Made by a program: the position numbers and the translations under genes. A DNA stretch of 41,721 nt from DYMC01 sp035406705 (GTDB lineage Bacteria; Verrucomicrobiota; Lentisphaeria; Victivallales; GWF2-50-93), in NCBI GenBank assembly GCA_964426675.1, contig CAYRRM010000027.1, positions 1 through 41,721 on the forward strand. Direction: 5' to 3'. Positions within the stretch are counted from its first letter, which is position 1; every line of letters starts with the position of its first letter. Under the pieces are notes generated by a model. It made no database searches and was not told where the DNA came from. It was given only the letters and a program-made list of their open reading frames with translations. This document shows positions 34,022 through 41,721 of this stretch, piece after piece.

Positions 34022-34885
34022 ATGAATAAAATAAAAAGAAAAATCAAATTATCAGAAAATGTTTACAGAATGGATGTTGAAGCCCCTTTAATAGCGTCAG
34101 AACGAAAAGCCGGCCAATTCATTATATTGTCTCTGGACGATAATTATGCAGAAAGAATTCCTCTCACAATCGCTGATGCAAACACAAAAGAAGGCACTAT
34201 AACATTAATTTTCCAGGTAGTTGGCGCTACCACTAAAAAACTTTCTCGGCTTGAGAAAGGAGATTTTATTGATAATCTCCTCGGACCTCTTGGTAAACCT
34301 ACACATATAGAAAAATTCGGAACTGTTGTTTGCGTTGGAGGCGGCATAGGAGTAGCGCCAATGCATCCGATAGCTCAAGAGATGAAAAACGCCGGAAATA
34401 AAGTTATCTCAATTATTGGCGCAAGAAATAAAGAACTTCTTATCCTCGAAGAAGAATTCAAAAGATTGTCCGATGAATTAATTATATGCACAGATGATGG
34501 CTCATACGGCAGAAAAGCTCTTGTAACTGAGCCCTTAAAAGAAATTTGCTCAAAAATACCTCCCCCTGATCTTGTGATTGCAATAGGACCACCAATAATG
34601 ATGAAATTCTGTTCTATCACAACAAAACCTTTCAATATAAAAACTCTGGTCTCTCTTAACACCATAATGGTAGATGGTACTGGTATGTGTGGAGGGTGTA
34701 GAGTTACAGTAGGAGGACAAACAAAATTTGTATGCGTTGACGGTCCTGAATTTGATGGACATCTCGTTGATTTTGACAATATGATGAAAAGACTTAATGC
34801 ATTTAAAAATATAGAACGAAAGAAATTCGAAGATGAATGCAAGCTTGAAACAGAAATAAAAAAAATGGAGAAAAAAAATGGCTGA
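34022..34885 (+). CDS. nfnA: NADH-dependent ferredoxin:NADP+ oxidoreductase, small subunit (NfnA-like)
   Basis: A 287-residue ferredoxin reductase-type protein. It has an FAD-binding barrel (residues 1-95, with E-R-I-P-L-T-I-A), an NAD-binding half with V-C-V-G-G-G-I-G-V-A-P-M-H-P and G-A-R-N-K-E, and the 2Fe-2S cysteines C223-G-G-C226 and C238. This is the SudB/NfnA type, distinct from dihydroorotate dehydrogenase PyrK by context. With the 8-base-overlapping nfnB it should form NfnAB, which couples NADH and reduced ferredoxin to make two NADPH. The same proteins are sometimes labelled sulfide dehydrogenase or glutamate synthase subunits. Confidence 0.9.
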   Translation: MNKIKRKIKLSENVYRMDVEAPLIASERKAGQFIILSLDDNYAERIPLTIADANTKEGTITLIFQVVGATTKKLSRLEKGDFIDNLLGPLGKPTHIEKFGTVVCVGGGIGVAPMHPIAQEMKNAGNKVISIIGARNKELLILEEEFKRLSDELIICTDDGSYGRKALVTEPLKEICSKIPPPDLVIAIGPPIMMKFCSITTKPFNIKTLVSLNTIMVDGTGMCGGCRVTVGGQTKFVCVDGPEFDGHLVDFDNMMKRLNAFKNIERKKFEDECKLETEIKKMEKKNG

Positions 34886-36380
34886 TACAACAACGCATAG
34901 AACTCCATCTGAAGTTGAAAATGAAGCGAAAAAAATCTTGTTAGAATTGCTCGCCAGAAAAGATTCTATTACAAATAAAGATAGGATGAAAATTCCCCCA
35001 CAATTAATGCCAGTTCAACCACCAGAAACAAGACGAAAAAATTACGATGAAGTAGCTCTCGGTTATGGCCCAGCACAAGCACAACTTGAAGCACTAAGGT
35101 GCTTAAATTGTAAAAATGCTCCATGTGTTGATGGCTGTCCAGTAAGAATCGATATTCCCGGCTTTGTAAAAGCAATTGCAGATGGAGATTTCCAATTAGC
35201 AATAAAAATAATAAAACAAAATAGCCTTCTCCCTGCAGTTTGTGGAAGAGTTTGTCCACAAGAAACACAATGCCAGGAAAAATGCACGGTGGGACGAGCA
35301 CTAAAAGACCCTTTAAAATCTGTTTCAATCGGAAGACTCGAACGCTTTGTGGCTGACCTTGAAAGAGAAAGTGGAAAAATACAAATTCCAGAAGTAAAAA
35401 CAGAAACAGGAAAAAAAGTCGCCGTAATCGGAACAGGCCCAGCAGGAATAGTTACGGCAGCAGACATCAGGAGAGAGGGCCATTCCGTAACAGTATTCGA
35501 AGCCTTTCATAAACCCGGAGGCGTAATGATATATGGAATCCCCGAATTCAGATTACCAAAAAAAATAGTACGGAAAGAAATTGAAACCCTGGAAAAAATG
35601 GGAGTTGAAATCATAACAAATTTTGTAGTAGGAAAAACTAGAAAATTAACGGATCTTCTTGAAAAAGATTCTTTCAATGCCGTATTCATAGGAACAGGAG
35701 CTGGCTTACCAAAATTCATGAATATCGAAGGTGAGAATCTTGTCGGCGTGTTTTCAGCAAATGAATACCTGACAAGGTCAAACCTCATGAAAGCATATGA
35801 TCCCAAAAGTGATACCCCTTTCTATCCAGCAAAAAAAGTTGCTATTTTAGGAGGAGGTAACGTTGCAATGGATGCGGCAAGAACCGCTGTCAGGCTTGGC
35901 GCTGAAGAAGTACATCTGCTTTATAGAAGAACTGAAGTAGAAATGCCTGCACGTATTGAAGAAAGGGAAAATGCCAGAGAAGAAGGCGTTATCTTCCATA
36001 TACTCACAAATGTAAAAAGATTTATAGGAAATGATGACGGTATCTTGATCGCTATGGAATGCCTGAAATATGAACTTGGAGAACCAGATGCTTCCGGTAG
36101 AAGACGCCCAATCGAAATAAAAGGAAGTGAGTTTATAATAGATGTAGACACTGCTATAATAGCAATAGGAAATGACTCTAACCCACTTATTGAACAAACA
36201 ACTCCAGGATTGAAAGTAAACAAATGGGGAAATATAATAGTTGATGAAAACCAGATGACCTCTATTGATGGAGTATATGCCGGGGGAGATATCGTTCTCG
36301 GAGCAGCAACGGTAATTCTAGCCATGGGGCAGGGCAGAATTGCCGCTAAAGCAATAAACGAAAGATTAAGAAAAATATAA
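34878..36380 (+). CDS. nfnB: NADH-dependent ferredoxin:NADP+ oxidoreductase, large subunit (NfnB-like; GltD-type)
   Basis: A 500-residue flavoprotein with an N-terminal iron-sulfur region (C-L-N-C-K-N-A-P-C-V-D-G-C-P and C-G-R-V-C-P-Q-E-T-Q-C-Q-E-K-C, for two 4Fe-4S clusters), an FAD Rossmann motif (V-I-G-T-G-P-A-G-I) and a second one for NADPH (I-L-G-G-G-N-V-A-M-D-A-A-R). It is the bifurcating large subunit and partner of NfnA. A GGAG site precedes 34878. No large glutamate synthase subunit (gltB) is present, which favours NfnB over GltD. The frame runs directly into a GNAT gene (TAAATG). Confidence 0.92.
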   Translation: MADTTTHRTPSEVENEAKKILLELLARKDSITNKDRMKIPPQLMPVQPPETRRKNYDEVALGYGPAQAQLEALRCLNCKNAPCVDGCPVRIDIPGFVKAIADGDFQLAIKIIKQNSLLPAVCGRVCPQETQCQEKCTVGRALKDPLKSVSIGRLERFVADLERESGKIQIPEVKTETGKKVAVIGTGPAGIVTAADIRREGHSVTVFEAFHKPGGVMIYGIPEFRLPKKIVRKEIETLEKMGVEIITNFVVGKTRKLTDLLEKDSFNAVFIGTGAGLPKFMNIEGENLVGVFSANEYLTRSNLMKAYDPKSDTPFYPAKKVAILGGGNVAMDAARTAVRLGAEEVHLLYRRTEVEMPARIEERENAREEGVIFHILTNVKRFIGNDDGILIAMECLKYELGEPDASGRRRPIEIKGSEFIIDVDTAIIAIGNDSNPLIEQTTPGLKVNKWGNIIVDENQMTSIDGVYAGGDIVLGAATVILAMGQGRIAAKAINERLRKI

Positions 36381-36818
36381 ATGAATAGAAAACATAATAT
36401 TACAGCTACAGTAAAAATAAAAAAAGTAAAAAAAGTAAAAGTCTCTGACTTCAAAGATTTATATAAAGATGCCGGCTGGTGGTATGATGAATATGATAAA
36501 AATCTATCTTTCATAAACAAAGCCGTAAAAGGATCTTATTGCTTCGTAGGTGCATTTAATAATAAAGGTAAAATGATCGGAATGGGAAGAGCTATTTCAG
36601 ATGGATGTAGCGATGCATATATACAGGATTTAACAGTCCTCAAAAAATATAGGGGAAAAGGTATCGGTAAAATGATTGTAAATGAAATTATCAGACTTCT
36701 TAAAAAAAATGGCATCGACTGGATTGCATTGATTTCAGAACCAAAAAGCATCGGTTTTCACAGCAAAAACGGCTTTATGGAAATGAAAAAACACCTTCCA
36801 ATGAAGTTAAAAAACTAA
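36381..36818 (+). CDS. GNAT family N-acetyltransferase
   Basis: A 145-residue acetyltransferase. The acetyl-CoA site is seen as I-Q-D-L-T-V-L-K-K-Y-R-G-K-G-I-G-K-M-I-V-N-E, followed by the I-G-F-H-S-K-N-G-F motif near the C-terminus. The substrate is unknown. The start codon begins directly after the nfnB stop and has no ribosome site of its own, so translation depends on nfnB reinitiation. A functional tie to the bifurcating enzyme is not obvious. Confidence 0.9.
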   Translation: MNRKHNITATVKIKKVKKVKVSDFKDLYKDAGWWYDEYDKNLSFINKAVKGSYCFVGAFNNKGKMIGMGRAISDGCSDAYIQDLTVLKKYRGKGIGKMIVNEIIRLLKKNGIDWIALISEPKSIGFHSKNGFMEMKKHLPMKLKN

Positions 36819-36947
36819 CTTTGATATATACATAATTATCATAAAGTATAATTTTTTTATTTTTTTTATTTGATTATTACCGAACTTATATTAAATTTCA
36901 TAGCTCTTTAAAATTTCAATTAAATTAATTCAAAATACAGGAAACAG

Positions 36948-37373
36948 ATGAAAACATATCTTGCAAAAACCGGAGAAATCCAAAGAAATGGAGTTATTTT
37001 CGATGCTGCCGGTCAGCCTCTCGGAAGACTCGCAGTAAAAATCGCTAACGCTCTCCGAGGAAAAGATAAAACTACTTTCACCCCACATATAGATACGGGT
37101 GCTTTTGTAGTAGTCATAAATGCAGAAAAAGTAAAATTAACAGGAAAAAAAGAAGAAAACAAAATCTACCAGAGTTATTCAGGTTACAGAAGCGGATTAA
37201 AAGAAATAAAAGCAAAAGATTTGAGAGCTAAACATCCAGAAAGAATGATACGTGAAGCAGTATGGGGAATGTTACCACATGGCAGACTCGGAAGAGCTCA
37301 ATATAAAAAATTACGCGTATATGCCGGAACTGAGCACCCTCACTCAGCTCAAAAACTCGAAAAAATGAATTAA
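36948..37373 (+). CDS. rplM: 50S ribosomal protein L13
   Basis: A 141-residue L13, an early assembly protein of the large subunit. It shows D-A-A-G-Q-P-L-G-R-L-A, the F-T-P-H-I-D-T-G segment, V-V-V-I-N-A-E-K-V-K-L-T-G and the W-G-M-L-P-H-G-R-L-G-R motif. CAGGAAACAG gives a good ribosome site. It starts the rplM-rpsI-argC run. The 129-base spacer upstream is AT-rich with no fold that I can support. Confidence 0.98.
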   Translation: MKTYLAKTGEIQRNGVIFDAAGQPLGRLAVKIANALRGKDKTTFTPHIDTGAFVVVINAEKVKLTGKKEENKIYQSYSGYRSGLKEIKAKDLRAKHPERMIREAVWGMLPHGRLGRAQYKKLRVYAGTEHPHSAQKLEKMN

Positions 37374-37392
37374 GATAAAATTAAGGTGAACT

Positions 37393-37791
37393 ATGCCAGA
37401 AAACCCTTCTCAACTCAACGCAATCGGAAGAAGAAAAGCCGCAATCGCATCAGTTAGACTAAAACCAGGAACAGGAAAAATAAAAGTCAATGGACAAAAT
37501 TTTGATACCTATTTCCCTACTGAAGCTATAAGAGGATTTATAGAACAACCCCTTAAAGTAACAAATACTTTTGGAACTGTAGATATATTTGCCAATATAA
37601 AAGGTGGCGGGAAATCAGGACAGGCAGGTGCCTTGCGCTCTGGAATAGCCCGCGCACTTATCCTGAAAGACCCAAACCTTAGACCAGTCCTTAAAGGCAG
37701 CGGAATGCTCACAAGAGACGCTAGAGTTAAGGAAAGAAAAAAAACAGGTCGCCCAGGAGCAAGAAAACGCTTCCAATTCTCAAAACGCTAA
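37393..37791 (+). CDS. rpsI: 30S ribosomal protein S9
   Basis: A 132-residue S9 with the characteristic A-I-G-R-R-K-A-A-I-A-S-V-R-L, G-G-G-K-S-G-Q-A-G-A-L-R-S-G-I-A-R-A-L, and a basic tail ending K-R-F-Q-F-S-K-R, which reaches the decoding centre tRNA. AAGGTG precedes it. It follows rplM by 19 bases, the usual pairing. Confidence 0.98.
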   Translation: MPENPSQLNAIGRRKAAIASVRLKPGTGKIKVNGQNFDTYFPTEAIRGFIEQPLKVTNTFGTVDIFANIKGGGKSGQAGALRSGIARALILKDPNLRPVLKGSGMLTRDARVKERKKTGRPGARKRFQFSKR

Positions 37792-37797
37792 ACAAAA

Positions 37798-38820
37798 ATG
37801 TCAAAGGCAAAAGTCGCAGTCGTTGGAGCATCAGGATATTCAGGAGAAGAACTCATACGCATCCTCCTCCATCACCAACACTGCGAAATTCGCATACTTA
37901 CTTCCCGCCAGTATGCAGGAAAACGACTGGACTCTGTTTTCCCCCGCTTTACAGGATATTCAGATATAACTTTTTCGCAGCCTGATGTTGCGAAAATCGC
38001 AAATGAATGCCAGTATGCATTTCTTGCTTTACCTCATGGACTTGCTGCGGAATTCGCAAAACCCTTAATTTCTGCGGGACTAAAAATTATAGATTTGAGC
38101 GCAGATTTCCGTATACGCAACGTAGAACAATATAAAAAATATTATAAAGAAAATCACCCAGCCCCTGAAATTCTATCTCAAGCTGTTTACGGGATGCCAG
38201 AAATTTATCGCGAAAAAATAAAAAAAGCCTCCTTGATAGCATGCCCTGGCTGTTATCCGACCAGCATAATACTCCCACTATACCCCTTATTAAAAGATAC
38301 CTTAATAAAAGAACAAAATATTATAGTATCCAGCATGAGTGGAGTAAGTGGAGCAGGAAGAAAAGTAGATTTACCTTTTATATTCCCGGAATGCAATGAA
38401 AGCGTACGCCCTTATTCCCCTGTAAAACATCGCCACTTACCAGAAATTGAACAGGAACTTTCTTCAATCTCAAAAAATGAAGTTAAAATTAATTTTATCC
38501 CTCACCTAATCCCTATCAACCGTGGCATAATCAGTACAATAATAACAGAACCTAAAAAATTCTCAAAAGACGCTCTTGAAAAAGCACTAACTGTTTATAA
38601 AAATGAAACTTTTATAAGACTATTGCCTGACAATTCATTACCTGATACAAAAAATGTTTCTTTTACTAACTTTTGCGATATTTCTTATATCTTCGATGAA
38701 CATACAGAAAAACTAATAGTCTGTTCCGCTATCGATAATCTCACAAAAGGAGCAGCAGGACAAGCTATCCAATGTTTTAATATTATGCTCGGCATTGATG
38801 AAAAAACTGCCCTGCTGTGA
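37798..38820 (+). CDS. argC: N-acetyl-gamma-glutamyl-phosphate reductase
   Basis: NADPH-dependent third step of arginine synthesis. The 340-residue protein has V-G-A-S-G-Y-S-G-E-E-L-I-R at the N-terminus, F-L-A-L-P-H-G, D-L-S-A-D-F-R, the catalytic cysteine C152 in P-G-C-Y-P-T-S, and H-R-H-L-P-E-I, all typical of type 1 ArgC. It starts 6 bases after rpsI without its own good ribosome site, so it depends on the ribosomal operon. The argC gene commonly sits after rplM-rpsI in related bacteria. Two dispersed 13-mers and a 12/13 copy lie in the first 260 bases. Confidence 0.97.
   Translation: MSKAKVAVVGASGYSGEELIRILLHHQHCEIRILTSRQYAGKRLDSVFPRFTGYSDITFSQPDVAKIANECQYAFLALPHGLAAEFAKPLISAGLKIIDLSADFRIRNVEQYKKYYKENHPAPEILSQAVYGMPEIYREKIKKASLIACPGCYPTSIILPLYPLLKDTLIKEQNIIVSSMSGVSGAGRKVDLPFIFPECNESVRPYSPVKHRHLPEIEQELSSISKNEVKINFIPHLIPINRGIISTIITEPKKFSKDALEKALTVYKNETFIRLLPDNSLPDTKNVSFTNFCDISYIFDEHTEKLIVCSAIDNLTKGAAGQAIQCFNIMLGIDEKTALL
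37882..37894 (+). repeat. Dispersed 13-mer TGCGAAANTCGCA, copy 11
   Basis: Exact copy (TGCGAAATTCGCA) in argC, read as TGC GAA ATT CGC (C-E-I-R), not the usual A-K-x-A frame. Confidence 0.85.
37989..38001 (+). repeat. Dispersed 13-mer TGCGAAANTCGCA, copy 12
   Basis: Exact copy in argC encoding A-K-I-A, 107 bases after copy 11. A 12/13 copy (TGCGGAATTCGCA) follows at 38046-38058. Confidence 0.85.
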
Positions 38821-39026
38821 GTAATAAATAATCCCTTATACGGCGCCATTTACTCAAGAAGCCAGATTGGTGCACATCCTTGTGCAAGCCTTCAGAAAAT
38901 TCTACAGCAAAAAGCATTCTCCCCCAGCATAAGAGAACAACCAGATACTACCAGCCGTTCAACTTAAATACCAACTGATTTTTTAGTGAAAAAGCTCACT
39001 GTGCAATCCGCTAAAATTAGCTGGGA

Positions 39027-40838
39027 TTACTTTCCATCTTTGATTTTGGAAATCGTTTTCGATATCTCCTCCCTTATGTAACCACTCAGAATTTCTGCAT
39101 CACGAGGCCAACACAAGTAAAATTTCCATTTCTTCCCATCAAGCTTCATCGGAATTGCCGCAATTCGATTAGCATCACTTAACACCTTTATGACTAAAAA
39201 TAGATCCGGTGAGTCTTTCTTTTTGTTCCCTATTTGGCTTATCTCCACTTTGTAAAGAATCAAAATAAAAGGATCAAAACCTGAATGCCAATCTTTCCAT
39301 TGATTATATAGGGAGAAATCATCCTCATTATAGTTGGCGATATCGTATACAGAAGTTTTACTCCATTCGTAGGTTCGTTCCGAGCATGTTGAGAAATATG
39401 CCTTTTCCGGGGTAGAATAATCAGCTTCCTCCATTTTTTTGAGAGGTATTCCGCCTATCTTTACCGGCTCCTTGTACTTGAAAAATTTTAGATGGTATTT
39501 TGTCGTAGCAATCGTCTTATCACATTCAAAAACAAGTTCAGTTTCAGATACCTTGAAATTCTGCCAGCGATCATAATCTTCAGGCAAATCATCGCCTACC
39601 CATTTAGAAGTATCAGCATAAATTTCTTCAAGCTTGAATTCCTTCGCAAACCTTAAAAATATATCTCGTGTGTCTTCATCAAGGTGACTTTTGTCGATTT
39701 TGCTCATTGCTCTGATTATAAGTTCCTTCATTTTGTAAGATTTCATACTGTCTAAATTTTTGAGAAGATATTTGACAGCTTCATAATTCTTCGATCTAAC
39801 TATAGCACCTGGAACCATATAACTATTGGGCATTACATTACACAATATCGGATCGTTATCAAAAACTTTATATTGAAGAAGAGCATCAATGAAATTTATC
39901 GTGTCATATTCTATAGCCTTATAGAAAAAAAACAAAATGTGTTGGTATGGCGCTTGACCAAGTGTCTTTCTTGGTTTCTTCAATAGATCTGCTATCTGCT
40001 CGTATGTTGGTCCTTCCCAGTCTTTTGGAATCTGCATGCCTATATCCACCTCATAGCAGTCTTCTTCAGGTACCGGTGTTCTCATAGCAGCAAGTGAATC
40101 CTTTAGAAGAGCTAGTTCCTCCCTGGTGGTGGTTGTGGTGGCTCCACTTTCAATAGCCTCAATTTCTTTCTGCAACTCTTCTGCAATTCTCTTTTCATCT
40201 GCTTTCTGGCTTGCTGACATAGGAATCTTCAAATAGATATGGCAGCTCGATGGAAATTTTTCGCTGGACACAAGACCAAGAAGAAGCTGTTTAACGGTTG
40301 TATCAGCCGAAAATATTTTGATAAAATCGTTGCATGGATATACCCGATTAGGAAATAAACTCAACATAATCGATATTTCATTGTTCTTCCCCCTTTTCAA
40401 CACATACGAGCCATTCCTGTTAGTCAATCCAAACCTTCTTTGTTTTTTCCCAATTAGCACATAAAGATTACCGTCTTCGTGAAGAGAAATCTTTGAACTC
40501 ATCAATTTCTGGAATTTTTCGCTAACTCTCTTATCAGTGCAGATCATCGAATTGTACTCAGAATCATACCATATATCTACAACATCCTTGTTGGCTTCCT
40601 GAAAACTTTCTATTGTCTTTTTCGGATCTAAAATTTCTCCAACAAAGCTCTTAGACAACTGGTTGTCAGTATTTGTATATATTAGATTAACCTTCAAATG
40701 GTATGCCAGATATAAAAGAGTTTCTGCAAAATAACAACCGCTCGGAATTTGAATCAGTTCGTTATCAGCAGCAATTGACGGCAGGCTTGGTAGAACCACA
40801 CAAAGAAAAAAAACATACTGTAGTATCTTCGCTTTCAT
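39027..40838 (-). CDS. Secreted unknown protein with STN-like N-terminus
   Basis: Not recognised. The start is set at ATG 40838, because AGGA at 40848-40851 fits this ATG better than the GTG at 40844; 603 residues. A Sec signal peptide ends near P-S-I-A-A. Residues about 25-90 have a beta-alpha-beta look (I-P-S-G-C-Y-F-A-E-T-L-L-Y-L-A-Y) reminiscent of the STN domain of secretin/TonB proteins, which is only a guess. A charged coiled stretch (about 210-240, T-T-T-T-T-R-E-E) and helical repeats follow. The final 110 residues match the truncated gene at 41375, so the family is duplicated here. Codon use is less AT-rich than most of the window, and no dispersed 13-mer is present, hinting at a different history. 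Confidence 0.72.
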   Translation of the reverse strand: MKAKILQYVFFLCVVLPSLPSIAADNELIQIPSGCYFAETLLYLAYHLKVNLIYTNTDNQLSKSFVGEILDPKKTIESFQEANKDVVDIWYDSEYNSMICTDKRVSEKFQKLMSSKISLHEDGNLYVLIGKKQRRFGLTNRNGSYVLKRGKNNEISIMLSLFPNRVYPCNDFIKIFSADTTVKQLLLGLVSSEKFPSSCHIYLKIPMSASQKADEKRIAEELQKEIEAIESGATTTTTREELALLKDSLAAMRTPVPEEDCYEVDIGMQIPKDWEGPTYEQIADLLKKPRKTLGQAPYQHILFFFYKAIEYDTINFIDALLQYKVFDNDPILCNVMPNSYMVPGAIVRSKNYEAVKYLLKNLDSMKSYKMKELIIRAMSKIDKSHLDEDTRDIFLRFAKEFKLEEIYADTSKWVGDDLPEDYDRWQNFKVSETELVFECDKTIATTKYHLKFFKYKEPVKIGGIPLKKMEEADYSTPEKAYFSTCSERTYEWSKTSVYDIANYNEDDFSLYNQWKDWHSGFDPFILILYKVEISQIGNKKKDSPDLFLVIKVLSDANRIAAIPMKLDGKKWKFYLCWPRDAEILSGYIREEISKTISKIKDGK

Positions 40839-40849
40839 TTCCACTTTTC

Positions 40850-41080
40850 CTATTTTTGGTTTATAAATGAGCCCACTCGGATATATTCGGTCTGGAGCCT
40901 GAAACTCACGAGTTCTCTGTTTTCATCTCTTTCCACATCAATAAAATAACTATACATTAAATGTTCTAAAATATCTTTTGTATGCATCCCTTCTTGAACA
41001 CTTGCCTCCCATATGATTCGCCAATGCTCAGCTACCTTAAAATTCTTAACAGCTTTTTGGTCATAAAGATGCCGTTCGGA
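40850..41080 (-). pseudogene. Fragment of unknown coding sequence
   Basis: A 76-codon open stretch bounded upstream by TGA and TAA and ending in TAG at 40850-40852, overlapping the ribosome site of the next gene. It reads like real protein (V-A-E-H-W-R-I-I-W-E-A-S then I-L-E-H-L-M-Y-S-Y-F-I-D-V-E and F-R-L-Q-T-E-Y-I-R-V-G-S-F-I), but has no start codon near its beginning. Upstream, E-K-L-V-A-K-S in the same frame suggests that it once joined a longer gene. The family is unknown. Confidence 0.4.
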
Positions 41081-41108
41081 TCACATTTATGATTTGGCAA
41101 CAAGCTTT

Positions 41109-41246
41109 TCAAAAAAAACAGGATAATTCACCAGGCTTGTCAAATCTATTCATCTTAACCGAACCGAAAATAGTTTGACGGTGATTGCCACAATTCACCA
41201 TATGATAGGATGCTTCAGGATATTCAAAGTTCAAAAGGTATGCCAT
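41109..41246 (-). pseudogene. Truncated RAYT (Y1 transposase-like) N-terminus
   Basis: A 45-codon open frame starting M-A-Y-L-L-N-F-E-Y-P-E-A-S-Y-H-M-V-N and continuing C-G-N-H-R-Q-T-I-F. This matches the opening of REP-associated tyrosine transposases (M-A-x-x-L-R-I-E-Y-P-G-A-x-Y-H-V, then R-G-N-x-R-Q-x-I-F) as I recall the family. It breaks off at a run of eight T (frame change) and lacks the catalytic tyrosine region. A GGGTCTGACCC palindrome of REP type lies 95 bases upstream, as expected for such elements. Confidence 0.5.
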
Positions 41247-41340
41247 ATTAGTCAATCCAATTCAATCTTGCAGAAGAATATACCTCGGCAATCTATATTG
41301 TCAATTCATAGGTTGTGACTCCAAGAACTCGGCACTATTC

Positions 41341-41351
41341 GGGTCTGACCC
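41341..41351. repeat. REP-like palindrome GGGTCTGACCC
   Basis: Perfect 5-bp arms around a central T, one base different from the GGGTCAGACCC palindrome often found next to RAYT genes (family knowledge). It lies between the RAYT-like fragment and the truncated paralogue and is followed by a T-rich run. Confidence 0.5.
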
Positions 41352-41374
41352 TGTTTTTTTACTACCTTAGTGGG

Positions 41375-41721
41375 CTATTTACAATCGTTTTTTTTGGGAA
41401 GTAGTTCAGCATTCAGTGTTTCACGAATTCGCATAGATAATTCATCAGTTGCAACGTCCCATGATATTATAAGTTTCCAATAATTTCCCTCTTTTGCCAT
41501 TGGTATGGTTACTATTTTCCCATTCAAGTCAAACCGACGACTTACGAGAAACAATGAGGGAATAAAATCTCCTCCTTCCGCCGATTTAACTTCAACCTTA
41601 TAAAGAATCTCGGCAAAATACTCATATCCAGAATTCCATTGTTTCCATTTGCTTATCGGTAAATCTATGCTAATTGGAATATTATCAACTTCATACAATG
41701 ATGCCTTTCTCCATTCATTAT
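41375..41721 (-). CDS. C-terminal part of a paralogue of the 39027 gene (cut by window edge)
   Basis: The frame is open to the end of the window, so only the C-terminal 115 or so residues are seen; an internal TTG at 41698 is not the real start. It begins N-E-W-R-K-A-S-L-Y-E-V-D-N, which aligns with Y-E-W-S-K-T-S-V-Y-D-I-A-N in the 39027 gene, and continues with W-K-Q-W-N-S-G-Y-E-Y-F against W-K-D-W-H-S-G-F-D-P-F and A-E-I-L-Y-K-V-E-V against I-L-I-L-Y-K-V-E-I. It is a diverged tandem copy of unknown function. Confidence 0.75.
   Translation of the reverse strand, partial: NEWRKASLYEVDNIPISIDLPISKWKQWNSGYEYFAEILYKVEVKSAEGGDFIPSLFLVSRRFDLNGKIVTIPMAKEGNYWKLIISWDVATDELSMRIRETLNAELLPKKNDCK

Larger units (their letters stand above)
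40845..41374 (-). other. Spacer between two paralogous secreted genes, filled with gene debris
   Basis: About 530 bases with no intact gene. On the minus strand it holds a RAYT-like N-terminal fragment (41109-41246), a second open fragment (40850-41080), stops and a shift of frame between them, and a REP-like palindrome at 41341-41351. The layout suggests insertion and decay between tandem paralogues. Confidence 0.6.

Noticed and set aside
34022..36380. Glutamate synthase small subunit pair
   Set aside because: No large subunit is nearby, and the reductase subunit with a 2Fe-2S C-G-G-C site plus the GltD-type subunit with 4Fe-4S motifs fits NfnAB better.
38871..38886. TGCACA-TCCT-TGTGCA hairpin as the argC terminator
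   Set aside because: It is a good stem but is not followed by a T run; the role is unclear.
38821..38964. Read-through extension of argC after its TGA stop (open for about 47 codons)
   Set aside because: ArgC is already of normal length; the extension has no recognisable domain and there is no recoding signal.

Overview
The window looks like chromosomal DNA of an AT-rich, LPS-bearing, Gram-negative (diderm) and probably anaerobic bacterium. Diderm with LPS is inferred from lpxB and an mlaE/mlaF/mlaD lipid transporter. An anaerobic lifestyle is suggested by an NfnAB-type bifurcating transhydrogenase and, weakly, by ThyX. The mix of HprK, an FAD-dependent oxidoreductase next to a 2-hydroxyacid dehydrogenase, a GH4 glycosidase with a divergent AraC regulator, a KAS-ACP-KAS cassette and secreted proteins built from short beta repeats resembles the PVC group, most likely Lentisphaerota. 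That placement rests on gene content only and is not certain.

Layout. 0.2-3.3 kb (+): a Tat-type cysteine-rich protein, a CxxCxxCC protein, a GYF2-RDD membrane protein and a large unknown membrane protein. 3.35-5.1 kb (-): thyX-tsaD. 5.3-16.2 kb (+): an MGMT-like protein, then a long run of closely spaced genes: a small membrane protein, mlaE, mlaF, mlaD, hprK, cmk, hydroxyacid dehydrogenase, FAD oxidoreductase, KAS, ACP, KAS. Several of these overlap or nearly touch. 16.3-17.8 kb (-): a GT-C glycosyltransferase. 18.2-20.6 kb: a GH4 gene and an AraC regulator reading away from each other. 20.6-21.75 kb (+): lpxB. 22.2-26.4 kb (-): gadB-gadC and a YihY/BrkB membrane protein. 26.6-33.8 kb (-): tRNA-Phe, rpsO-pnp, a methionine-synthase-type methyltransferase coupled to a small unknown gene, and two tandem secreted paralogues. 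34.0-38.8 kb (+): nfnA-nfnB-GNAT and rplM-rpsI-argC. 39.0-41.7 kb (-): two paralogous secreted proteins separated by debris that includes a REP/RAYT-like relic.

How genes work together: GadB and GadC form a glutamate decarboxylation/antiport acid-resistance unit; MlaE/F/D form an inner-membrane lipid-transport complex; NfnA/NfnB form one flavoenzyme; the two KAS proteins and the ACP probably form a small acyl-chain elongation module; rpsO and pnp share an mRNA with a large hairpin between them.

The most striking unexplained signal is a dispersed 13-base element, TGCGAAANTCGCA. It occurs 12 times exactly, almost always inside genes, in several reading frames and both orientations, and at least five near copies are also present. 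This looks like a genome-wide DNA-level signal rather than a protein motif.
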